Shown: piece by piece, positions 1-33,600 of the stretch
How the letters are laid out: each line of letters begins with the position of its first letter
How positions within the stretch are numbered: the stretch's first letter is position 1
NCBI GenBank assembly: GCA_949710005.1
Contig: OX453284.1
Span: 7,982,977 to 8,046,976, forward strand
Reading direction: 5' to 3'
DNA: 64,000 bases
Source of the DNA: Ricordea florida
Taxonomy: Eukaryota > Cnidaria > Anthozoa > Corallimorpharia > Ricordeidae
Made by a program: the position numbers and the translations under genes
The notes under the pieces: model-generated
Seen by the model: only the letters and a program-made list of their open reading frames with translations
Told to the model about the DNA's origin: nothing
The model's database searches: none

Positions 1-37
1 TGCAAGCCACGTGGTCTGACTGGAAGCGAAATGATCG
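1..37 (+). CDS. PCNX: Possible end of an upstream pecanex exon
   Basis: Frame 1 is open from the window edge to a candidate donor (gtaatc at 38). It ends with one spare base, which is the phase needed by the next pecanex exon at 458. The stretch is too short to recognise by similarity, so this rests only on phase and donor. Confidence 0.3.
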
Positions 38-457
38 GTAATCTCGCTTTGATTTGCGAAGAGCAGAGAAATTACAAACCAATCTAGGTTAAATTAAATT
101 TACCTGAAATCAAATTTAACCTGTAACAGATACTCCAACCTGTATGACCCTGCTGTGAATATATTCACTCAGTGAAGTAATTAGATACACTGTAGTCCAA
201 CCTGTATTAAACCATTTACTACTGATTTATTATGGGTTAGACTGTGTCTTCTGACCCTTGTATTAATTGTACCTGTATAATCCAAAAATAGCAAAGTAAA
301 AATAATATAGTCCTATAAAACACAAGTCACACTGATAGATGCTCACCCTAAAACAAAGACCAAATAAACTAGCTGGTACTACTGAAAATCTTTGTAATAT
401 ATATGTCATTTCCCTCTAAGCCCTCAAGAAGAGGTCTTACTTATTTTATTTTTTTAG

Positions 458-24153
<23,696 letters not shown>

Positions 24154-25427
24154 TATTATTCGGAGACACTTGTCTAGTGGAACCTTCTTGGTCAAATGTG
24201 TGTTTGGGACCTGCCCTCCCCCCCTTGAAAGGCATCTGAAGATGTTCATCTCTGACGTTTGCATTGCTGAAAATAATTTGTTCGAAGTATATAACTGGGT
24301 GCATTTAGGATACGATTCGTTAAGATGATTCCGGGCGGCCTCCCACTCGCATGATCTAAAGTTGTCAGTTGAGCTGGAGGGATTTGCCTGAGATGTTACA
24401 CTGACATCTTTGATTCGGAATCGTGTCAATCTTAACCCTAGTACAATTTATACCTGTTTACAGTGGCACCACGATGCCCTGAACTACATTTATAGAAAAC
24501 GAAAGTTTTTAAGAAACGAACAGAAAAACCGCCATGGTGATCTTTGGAAAGAAAAGATTCCAAAAATAGTTTTTCGTTCGACGACCGTCAAATAGACGCT
24601 AATTCTGTCGGGTACTGTGATTTCCCTACTATAGGGTTTTGTAGTTAGAGTATACCAAACTGTCTCCCCAAAAAAGCATGTCAGCTTTCTGATTGGCCTA
24701 CGAAGCTCGTGACCATCAAACTATCACAGATTAGTTAACTTTAGCCAAGGAAAACACAATGTAAATAGACTGTAGTCATCTTTATTGTACATATGAGTTG
24801 TATTGTACATAGTTGAGTACGCGTCATGTAGTCGACATCATTTTTTGTCATGATTACAACGCTTGAAGTTCGTCAGTAAAGAGTAAGAGCAGCACCAAGT
24901 ATAGTTGCTTGTCATTCATTGCCGTGGTGAAGGCGACCCTAAACGGTTGAGGTAAAGTGTTCAGTCGTACACTGATCATTCAGTGATAACCCATTGACCT
25001 ATTTAATACAGTCAACTCTATCATAGCGACCACTTCTCGTAAGCGACCAATTTGTAAATAATCATATTGTTTCTCAGTCTAATACTGTTTCAAAAACTCT
25101 CGAAAGTGAATTTACGTGCATTGAAGATGATGACGATGATACTCTCGCATTCATGAGGGCAGCAACTATTCGTAGTGGGCGAGCGCCCCCGGTGGGGGGC
25201 ATGCTGTGTAAGTCAAATGTTTTTCACAAGGTCCGCACACAAGTGAACCAAAACCAAGCACTCTGTTTTACAAATTGAGACCAGAAGTCACTTACGTAAC
25301 TTTTTGTACGACCTCTATTTTCTAGAAGCGTGAAAAAGTAATTTTGGTTTCGTGAACCTTAATTGGTTCGTGAATTCGTGACGAGACTTGCCCCCCCCCC
25401 CCCACCCTCCCAACCTCTAAGTTGCCC

Positions 25428-25520
25428 TCGAGTGCAACCTCGTTCCCAGGGTTCTCTCTCTTCCTCCCTCTAGAAAGTACTTTCTCGAGGGAGGAAGAGA
25501 GAGGACCCTGGGAACGAGTT
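25428..25520. repeat. GC-rich near-perfect hairpin
   Basis: CTCGTTCCCAGGGTTCTCTC..TTCCTCCCTC (25439-25471) pairs with GAGGGAGGAAGAGAGAGGAC..CCTGGGAACGAG (25487-25519). The loop is short. Confidence 0.75.
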
Positions 25521-25559
25521 TGCCTCGAGTGAAGTTTGGCCATCTTTATACTGCAGATG

Positions 25560-25905
25560 CTCAACCAAACGACTCAGATTTTTTTCTTTTTCCCCGGCGG
25601 TTGCTTAGTTGTAAGGTCGCTGCTAGCACTCCTTTTCAGAGACAGCTGCATATTGGAGGGTCCACGTGACAAGGTAGTACCTAGGCCTCCAGGTACACTA
25701 GTACTGTCGGGGACTGGTTCCATACCAGCTGGTGGTTCTGATGACGTAGTATCTTTAGCACACGAGGTCTCTTCAAAGGACTTTTTTTCAGCGTTCTTCT
25801 TAGTTATTCCTGAGTATAGGAAAAACAGGCACTGCTGTTACTTAACACAGGGTCTGAAAGGGGGGTTCCTTATGTCCAATTCCCGGTTCTTTTTACGCGG
25901 CATGA
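25560..25905 (-). pseudogene. Unidentified coding-like remnant
   Basis: The minus strand gives a start MPRKKNRELDIRNPPFRP at 25903, a stop, then an open stretch after a possible acceptor. This contains SCAKDTTSSEPPAGMEPVPD and GGLGTTLSRGPSNMQLSLKR and runs to about 25560. The amino-acid composition looks like a real, Ser/Pro-rich protein fragment rather than noise. I do not recognise it. It could be a degraded host exon or part of a transposon. Confidence 0.3.
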
Positions 25906-26594
25906 CGTAGTCAGCCAGCGTATAAAATTCGGTAGCGTATTCCTTTCGTCGTCTTGGGAGTCAAAAATTTCCTTGTTTTTTTAACTTTCCCGTATCCCGA
26001 GCCCGTCCCGAAAAAATTGTGTGATTTTTATTGGCTGTAGCTCCGAATCACGTGCAAGTCAGGTTGGATTGCACCATGGATATCCATGATCGCACAATCA
26101 GCAAAAAAACATACTGCATCAGCAATTTTAAACCAACACATCCCGCGTAAACGCCTTCAGGCGTCTTCTTGTTTCACGAGAATCCCGCATCCCGCACTTT
26201 TTGGTTTGATTAGTGTTCACCTGGCTGATTCGCATTCGCTGCTGGTACGTTTATTTGGGTCGTGAAGATTTCCCGCATTCCCGATAGACAAACAAAAAAA
26301 TCACGCACCCCATGAAAAACGTTTGGGGAATCTCGTTTCCCGAAGAGCACTAAATTCCCGAATACCATCTATGAATTTTGCGTTTTCCCGAATCCCACAC
26401 CATATGTTGATCAAATCCCGGATCCCGGGAATACCCTTGCAGACCCTGTTAAATGAAGTGGGTTTCAAATTGAATTTTGTTATAATGATATATAAAGAGG
26501 CTCCAGTTTAATCCCTTCCCCACCCTCCATGCAAGACATGGAAAACACCACTGTCTGAAAAAAAAAAGAAGAAGCAGGTATTCTGCAGAAATCA

Positions 26595-26755
26595 GGGCAA
26601 TCAACACATGCACCAAGACACAGATTGTGAATATTTTAAGTGAATTGTGAATATTTTTAAGTATTCACAATCTGTGTCTTGGTACATGTATACCAAAACA
26701 CAGTTGTGAATATTTAAAGTATTCACAATCTGTGTCTTGATACATGTGTTACTTG
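26595..26755. repeat. Cluster of inverted AT-rich repeats
   Basis: CAAGACACAGATTGTGAATA (26613-26632) recurs inverted as TATTCACAATCTGTGTCTTG at about 26661-26680 and again at about 26719-26738. The arms can pair in more than one way. Confidence 0.7.
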
Positions 26756-26759
26756 TCAC

Positions 26760-26979
26760 ACTTTAAGCCCCGAGGGGTCTCCGTGTGACGAGTAAAATCG
26801 TCTGGCATTAGCCAGAGTAAAATCTGTAAGCCCCGAGGGTCTCCCTGTGACGAGTAAAATCGTCTGGCGTTAGCCAGAGTAAAATCTGTAAGCCCCGAGG
26901 GTCTCCCTGTGACGAGTAAAATCGTCTGGCGTTAGCCAGAGTAAAATCTGTAAAGACACTATCGGGCTTAAAGGGTTAA
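26760..26979 (+). mobile_element. Hairpin-unit MITE, copy C (three long units)
   Basis: Three tandem units of about 62 bp (each AAGCCCCGAGGGTCTCC..TCTGGCGTTAGCCAGA..AAATCTGT) lie between CTTTAAGCCCC and GGGCTTAAAGGGTTA. Here the expanded unit is longer than in copies A and D. Confidence 0.8.
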
Positions 26980-26990
26980 GGAGGTAGTTT

Positions 26991-27142
26991 TTAACCCTTT
27001 AAGCCCCGAGGGGTCTCCCTGTGACAAGTAAAATCGTCCGGCGTTAGCCAGAGTAAAATCGTCTGGCGTTAGCCAGAGTAAAATCGTCTGGCGTTAGCCA
27101 GAGTAAAATCTGTAAAGACACTATTGGGGCTTAAAGGGTTAA
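26991..27142 (+). mobile_element. Hairpin-unit MITE, copy D (three short units), overlapping the MED6 stop
   Basis: TTAACCCTTTAAGCCCC to GGGGCTTAAAGGGTTAA with three 25-bp units, each with the GGCGTTAGCC palindrome. The last bases (27139-27141) are the MED6 TAA on the minus strand. Confidence 0.85.
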
Positions 27143-30100
27143 CAGACAGTTAAGACTCTGATCATAGCACCTCCTACTGTTTGTCCTTGTTGAAGAAACT
27201 GAGGAGGAAATTTCCTTGAAAGCTCTCCAAGCAACATGTGAACACCTTCTCTCTGAAACAAGGAACTAGGTTCTTTGTTGGGGTCGTTCATCGGTCTTGT
27301 CTTCCCAATCTTGTTGTTTTCATCACCTACAGGACACAAAAGCAATGTAAATCTAAGGTGGTGACCAAAGGTATTCTGTAACCAAGAGACAGCAACAAGC
27401 TGGCATAAAAGCTACACTTTAAGCTTATTATGCCTTTAATTGCATTAGACTGTAATGACATTGATTGATCATCGTAGTTATGTACACAACTTAAGCAGCT
27501 GTGAAATTAAAGCCTGAAAAAAATTCAGGCCTGAACGGGATTCGAACCCATGACCTCTGCAATACCGGTGCTGTGTTGCCCGATAAGAGGTTGTAAAACA
27601 TGGTTCCTCCCCTCCCCCCATTCTCAGTATAAATATGGCAAACCCTGCCTGTTTTTGTGATAACTATGTTGTAGTTCAATTTTATCCTTGGTTCAAATTT
27701 TATTTTCCCTTGTTTCAAACTCATTATCATACATTACCATACCAGAAAACAAAGGAAAATAAAATTTGAACCAAGGAAAAAATTGAACTACAACAACTAC
27801 AACAACTACACCACATACTGCTGATAACTAAGTTAGGCTGTTGCAGATACCAACATCAACAGAAGGATGCCACATGTAATACTGAACATACCAGTTCTCT
27901 TCTTCTGTTTGTCTTTGAACTGCCACCAGTATCCTTTTGATGGATGGTATCTGGAGTAGGATGTTGCTGTTTTGAATGTAATAATCAGACACAGTTTTTC
28001 TATTATCACTAAACAGACACTGGAGGTCTCAATGCAGATCAATATTCCACACAAACATATTTCTGCCTTCCTAGGATATTAATATTATCCCTGATAATAA
28101 TAGTTACTAGAAATCTAATAAATTCACATTTAAGGCTGGTTTTCACTAGTGATAGAGCCGGAGTCGTAATCATAGTCAGAGTCGGAAGAGCGCTTATGAC
28201 ACAGCAAATATTTAAAATCAGAATCATAAGGAGAAGTCATAAGCTTGACAGAATCGGAGTCAGAATGGTTCCATTTTCCTCTAATTCTGCTTATGACTCT
28301 GATGCTTATGATCAAGTGAAAACTAGATTGTCGGAGTCACAAGCAGAAGCAGAAGGACAAACCAATCACAAGGCCTGGATTCTAGCATTGTGATTGGCTT
28401 ATTCTTCCACTTCTGCTTCTGACTCTGACAATCTAGTTTTCACTTGCTTGTAAGTGACCAAGTCATAAGCAGAATCAATATTTTGCCTCTGATTCCGTCG
28501 ATTTGATTTTCACTGGATTGTATAGCTCTACGCTTCTGCCTATGACTCCGACTTCTACTCCGCCTCAAGAAAAAACCAGCTTTAAGAAGCAGAACCCAAA
28601 AATTTCAAACCTTCAACAAATGCAGACTGGATATGGTGCAAAGCTGAAAGCTAAAATATGCGGGACAAATGATTAGTAGAAATTTATGGCCTACACTCAA
28701 AATCTGACGTTTAGAAGTTTCTTTGTCAGTGAATCACTTACCAGCCTGGAGTTTATAACAGAGCAGAGATCAGGGGCTTGATACGCTACTCCAGCTAACA
28801 TATAGTAGTCTGAAATTGGAGTAACTGAAAAAAAGCAGAGAATTCATTCAATTTTTGAAAGAAACTTACAAGCACTGTAGCTTAAGATGTAGGTTTAGGA
28901 AGAAGTTGTGCAGTGCCTCCTGATCCAAAAATACAGTCAGCGTGATTCAATCAACTGATACTGTAATTGTTTTATGGTCTGATAGATAAGTAATGGTAAT
29001 AGGACTGAGTGGAGTCCAATTCGGTCTGTAATCATACGAGTGATTAACAAAATCGGACGACCGCGTAGCGGGAGTCCGATTTGTCACGAGTATGATTGCA
29101 GACCTAATTGGACGACACGAAGTCTTATTACCAATTAATCATAACTTTAAAATTTTTTTGATATATAAACTTCTTTTTTTTTTAAATCAAATCACATGAA
29201 ATTCCAAGATTTGTTTTTCTAGGAGTGAAAAAAAAAGCCATTTAAGCGCGCGCGTGATGGCGCGTACTGTCCAATTACTCAGGCATGACGTGTACTGTCC
29301 TATTTAACTGTCCTATTAAGGCTGAAATCAGGGCAGTTGATAGCCAATCAGATTTGAGAATTTTGTTATAGTTATGATTAGAAACTTTACACCACTTTGT
29401 TTATGTCTGAGATACCTAATCAAGAGCATAAGACTTACTAGTTTACTGTGAAGGTTACCTTGGTTTGGAGAGAGTCTGTGCTGTTTTCTAATGACATATA
29501 GAATTGGATCCTGAACATGGAGAACCACATACTCTATACCAGTCATGGTTCTGGAAAATCAAACAAGAAAAATTTTACTATCTTGATTCAGGAAAACCAC
29601 CAAACTTTTCTTGACTGGAATTAATGGAATGATTTCCGCACAGGTCCCTACTTCATTATGCATGCTGTAGCCGTACAGTTTCGTTCTCAGAAATGTTTGC
29701 ACGCGCACTTCCCAAGACAATTCAACTACAGCATGCATAATGAAGTAGGGACCTGTGCGGAAATCTTGCCGAATTAATTTGAGGTTCTTTCAGCGATAGG
29801 ATCGCATTCATGTAGATCTACTCTGATTCAATCCAGATTCACATTTTCTACAGTTGCTCCAAATTTTAAATTTCCATATTTGTAAAATGGGCAGTAATCC
29901 CTGTTTCTATTTGAATATAATTCAAGGAAACTTAACTCAGAACTTCTGCTCAGTTTGACTGAATAAAGATAACTGTTGCACGTGTCCTACAATTAAGGTT
30001 GAATTTTGAACATTTAACACCTAGTTCGAAGGCTCAGCTGAATAATTTAATGAAACTTACTGTAAACTTGAAGGGTCAAGTCGCTGCATTTTGACAACTT

Positions 30101-30239
30101 CATTATTGCAAGTCCGATCATAAAAAGGATTAGTCCTTTGTGAAAAGTACTCAAGGACATTTGCAGGGTTTAGGACAGGAATCCAAGCGCTATCATGCCA
30201 CGATATTCCTAACTGATTTTCGGTCGGTTCGGCCGCCAT
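27139..30239 (-). CDS. MED6: Mediator complex subunit 6
   Basis: MED6 is a head-module subunit of Mediator, which links transcription factors to RNA polymerase II in the nucleus. Exons in transcript order: 30239-30061, 29550-29459, 28824-28742, 28650-28611, 27966-27892, 27326-27139. The sum is 657 nt, or 218 residues plus stop. Diagnostic blocks match human MED6: [75 protein letters not shown] and [24 protein letters not shown]. The fourth exon is only 40 nt ([12 protein letters not shown]). The C-terminal tail is shorter than the human one (246 residues), and the TAA lies inside the edge of a hairpin repeat. The ATG sits in a perfect TISU motif. Large MITEs occupy the introns. Confidence 0.95.
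27446..27600 (-). mobile_element. tRNA-derived SINE fragment
   Basis: The minus strand carries GGTCATGGGTTCGAATCCCG (B box GGTTCGAATCC, 27538-27548), then an inverted pair around AAATTCAGGC, then the tail segment CATTGATTGATCATCG (27459-27474). That tail segment also occurs at about 12862-12878. Confidence 0.6.
27665..27796. mobile_element. Palindromic MITE (TTCAATTTTxCCTTGG family), copy 2
   Basis: TATGTTGTAGTTCAATTTTA..CCTTGGTTCAAATTTTATT pairs with AAAATAAAATTTGAACCAAGG..TTGAACTACAACA. Located in the last MED6 intron. Confidence 0.8.
28131..28586. mobile_element. Nested palindromic MITE in a MED6 intron
   Basis: The outer ends TTTAAGGCTGGTTTTCACT and AAAAAACCAGCTTTAAG are inverted. The inner pair AAGTGAAAACTAGATTGTCGG / GACAATCTAGTTTTCACTT (28314-28445) makes a second palindrome. 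GAGTCATAAGC-type units repeat throughout. The right end stops about 20 bp from the 40-nt MED6 exon. Confidence 0.75.
28990..29380 (+). mobile_element. Two-module MITE, copy 1 (MED6 intron)
   Basis: Module 1 is a palindrome (TAATGGTAATAGGACT / AGTCTTATTACCA) around GGACGACCGCGTAGCGGGAG. Module 2 is bounded by TAATCATAACT and AGTTATGATTA. Copy 2, at 47041-47439, has the same order and strand. Confidence 0.8.
29631..29765. mobile_element. Short foldback element with 40-bp perfect ends
   Basis: GATTTCCGCACAGGTCCCTA..GCATGCTGTAG (29631-29670) is matched by the exact inverse ending GGTCCCTACTTC's complement and TGCGGAAATC (to 29765). A spacer of about 55 bp separates the arms. MED6 intron 1. Confidence 0.8.
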
Positions 30240-30243
30240 CTTG
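30232..30243 (-). promoter_or_regulatory. MED6: TISU-type start site of MED6
   Basis: The bases around the MED6 ATG read CAAGATGGCGGC on the minus strand, an exact match to the published TISU consensus SAASATGGCGGC (translation initiator of short 5' UTRs, also a YY1-type promoter element). If functional, transcription would start only a few to tens of bases upstream. Confidence 0.5.
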
Positions 30244-30683
30244 TAAAAAAATTATATCATATACCAATCCTTGAAGTGTCATAAATTGTCTCTTATTAGG
30301 TCTTCTGAAGACTTGGATCAGATTTTCTCCTATTCAGAGCTTCTCAGTATTTTCCTTCGGGAAATGCTCCATCAATTCACATTACGTCTCTCCCAACAAC
30401 AACTTCTGGCTACTGTGAAAGTCCACGTACAGTTGATGTATGACTGAATGTGTAAATTCGCGTACTTTACATGACGTATGTACCTCAGTTGCGAGATGAA
30501 AAGACTCGCTAGCACTGAAATGGATAACACGTAACTGGTCCGTAAATGGCATAAATCACATATTCCCGGGAATCTAGGGGATGGAATCGACTTAATGGAA
30601 ACAGTCTTTTCATTGCGGGTTCACACTCAAAAAGAAAATTAGGGAAGGGTGTATGAGTTCTCCCTTGTACTGTCGTTACATCA
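30240..30683. promoter_or_regulatory. Putative bidirectional promoter, MED6 / DEX1-like gene
   Basis: Only 444 bp separate the two start codons, which point away from each other, so both core promoters must lie here or overlap the first exons. No TATA box was recognised. A TGACGTAT (half-CRE-like) motif lies at about 30472. Bidirectional use is inferred from geometry alone. Confidence 0.55.
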
Positions 30684-33600
30684 ATGCTACTCGAAGATTC
30701 ACTCAAGGGCTTTATAATCATTTACTTTTTATTACTGCACGTCCTTTTTCGCATTGTAGTTAGTTTCGATTGTCACCGCAGCTTGGAGACTGTTTGGCAA
30801 TCCGATGTGGGGTCTTCTCCGGTGGTATCCAGTCCGCTACTGGCCGATGTTAACGGGGACAATGTTAGAGATGTGCTCTTAACTTCCTTTAATGGACAAG
30901 TGTCATTAGTAGACGGACGAACGGGACATGATTTACCAGGATGGCCTATAACACTTCCAGGACAGAACTTTTATGCAGCGCCTTTGCTTGTAAGTTATCA
31001 TCTGAGAATCATATTATCTAACAGTATCAATTTTACTTTGGTCACAAGTGACCCCTGTCTATGGTACAAATGTCTAATCTGAGGCGAGACAACCGTGCAT
31101 CATGAGGAGATGTTATTAACATAACAAAGTGAAGTAAGGGTATGTTAAAGCCACACATATGCGCACTAAGGCAATAGTGGAAGAAGAGATAGGACCCTAT
31201 TGTTACCAAAAAAATATAGAAAAATAGAGCTCAAAATCCAGCAACCATGGACTGCAGCTGTGTCAGTCTTGTTAAGCATCATCATTACTATTATCATAAC
31301 GTTCAGTTAAAGAATTGCCATTGTCTTTGTTTTAGTATGATTATGATAATGATGGCATGTGGGAAGTGGTTTTAGCCACTGCTGATGGCAGGGTGACCTT
31401 TGCAAAGAACGGTGGATCTCTTTTGACTGGGGAAACTCTTCAGGTGAGAGTTCATAACATAATAATTATTAGTGCATACTAATTTAATAACCAATTTATA
31501 GAGCAAATAGAACTCTTACATGGCTACCAAGTGCTTGTATTTTTAAATGTAATCATGGCTGTTTTTTTTATGAAAAGTTTGGCTTGTACACATGTGAAAT
31601 GTTTATTACAATAACTCTGTTCTATTAACTACAAAGAATTAGATAAGGTTACATTTATTTTGATGTACATGTGGCTTTTTAGCCACAAATATCATTTCTG
31701 GAATACTCAACTGCTTATACAGCCCTGGCATACTAAATTGGAAAGTTCAGCATAAGACCCCAAGAACTGGTTTAATTAAAAAAAAAATATACCAGTCAGG
31801 TGGTGGTTAACTGCCATACATGTATTTGTGAGATAAGCTTAGTTTCACTTAATGATAACTGTTTCATATTATTTTCAGCTTATTATAGCATCTTATTCAT
31901 CCATTTTATAGGTAATTTGACCTTGCAAAATTTTGTCTGTCCATAGATACCTCCCCTAGTGCTGAAGAAAGATTGGTTTCAAATTAATCCTGAACATATT
32001 GATGATAAGGACTACGTAGTGTCTGTAAAGCAGCCTGCTAAGTCTGCCAGGCTTGCAGAACCTTCAGAGTTTATAAAGGATCTAACGCAGGTTGGGCTGT
32101 AACTTTCTTTTGTCTACAGTAGTGACACTAACAGTATTATCAATAAACACAGATACAGTGTAGCTGCTGTATTCATTATTGATAATACTTCCCACAAGCT
32201 AGGTCACAAACATGGACACGTAATCCATGATACTGCTTTGCAGTGGTGAGCAGTGACTGGGGGTTGCACATGAAGTGTGAATTAAACTATTTTTATTATG
32301 AATATCCTCCTCTGCCAAATATGCATTTTATGTTTCTAATTCTGGGTGCTTCTTCAGGTACCGGCACAGATGACGTAAAACAAGGCCATACAATGAAAAA
32401 TATGTTACTGAATAATTTACACACAATGGTGAAACAATGCGCTACGTCATCTGAGCCGGTAACTGGAGAAGGAGCCCTAATTCTTCTTAGTTTGGTAATT
32501 GTGTTATATATTAGATTGATTCAATATTATTTTAAGAACAGTACCACTGGGAAGTGTGTGCCAAACAACTGCTCCCATACATGTAACTGACTGTCAGCGG
32601 TCTTATATATTTATTATCCAGGCTTAAGATATACCATCCACTCTTATTTAACCACAGCATTCTTTTATCAAGCAGGAAGAACAAAGAGATGAAAACATAA
32701 GTTTAAGCTACAGGAATGATGACATGGTGTGGTCAAGGTATCATCGTGGTCGGCGTCCATCTGGTTTATCATCAGATGGTGAATGGGTCTACGTAGATCC
32801 TCACATACTCTCAACTCCTTACATTACTGATTTTAGTGGTGATGGATCCGACAATGAACTTGTCCTTATTGCTAATTTCTACTTTGCAAACAAAAGGTAG
32901 CTTGTATTAAATTTGCACCAATACACTGCATTTATATGTATTTAGTATTAATACCCAGATGATTATACAAAATCGTCCGCTCTGATTGGTTCGCTATCTC
33001 GGATTATCAGCCAATAATCACCTCCCAAACAAAATGGCTGCCAGTCGCTCGCACACTTTTGATGAAATAAAACTTTTTCATGTTGTACAATGCTTTTCCT
33101 TTTCTTTTTTTGAAATAATCACCTGTGTATTTATACTAAAACAATTATTCGCCTCAGGCTCAGTGATTACCGGTGAATAGTCACCGATAAGCACTTGGCC
33201 TTCTGCAAATAATTGTTAAATAAAGCTGGATGCCTAAACCTGTATTCAGTAATAATATTGACTGTTTTTGAGATACAATTGAGTGAATGGAGTTTTATTA
33301 AGTTTAAAACCTGAGTATATACCATTTGAGACATTTTTCAGAAAAATGTGGTTTACAATATAAGAGAATATACTGGTGTATTTCTCTCCCAGACTGAAGT
33401 GATAAATATTCAACATCATCTCTTCTTACAATAAGTGTTATCAATACATTGTGTCAACTGAAAGGCAATGGAAAATTGACAGTGGGTCAATGTAACCCAA
33501 TTTAAGACAAGTAGATCTGCCTTGGAAATTTACCTAGAAGTACCTTTCAGATTATGTTACCCTTAGTTTCAGGCTCAGCAAGGGACTTGAAATGTGTTAT

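Larger units (their letters stand above)
24154..27138. other. Convergent intergenic region between pecanex and MED6
   Basis: The first roughly 700 bp are probably the pecanex 3' UTR; no AATAAA was seen, only an AGTAAA variant near 24876. Further right are a poly-C run (about 25388-25402), a GC-rich hairpin (25428-25520), a coding-like minus-strand remnant (25560-25905), a stretch of degenerate tcccgaatcccg-type repeats (25980-26445), inverted AT-rich repeats (26600-26755) and two hairpin-repeat arrays (26760-26979, 26991-27142). No convincing gene was found. Confidence 0.6.

Noticed and set aside
26760..27142. CRISPR-like appearance of regularly spaced palindromic repeats
   Set aside because: Spacers are not unique, units are direct tandem copies inside a bounded MITE, the context is an animal genome and there are no cas genes.
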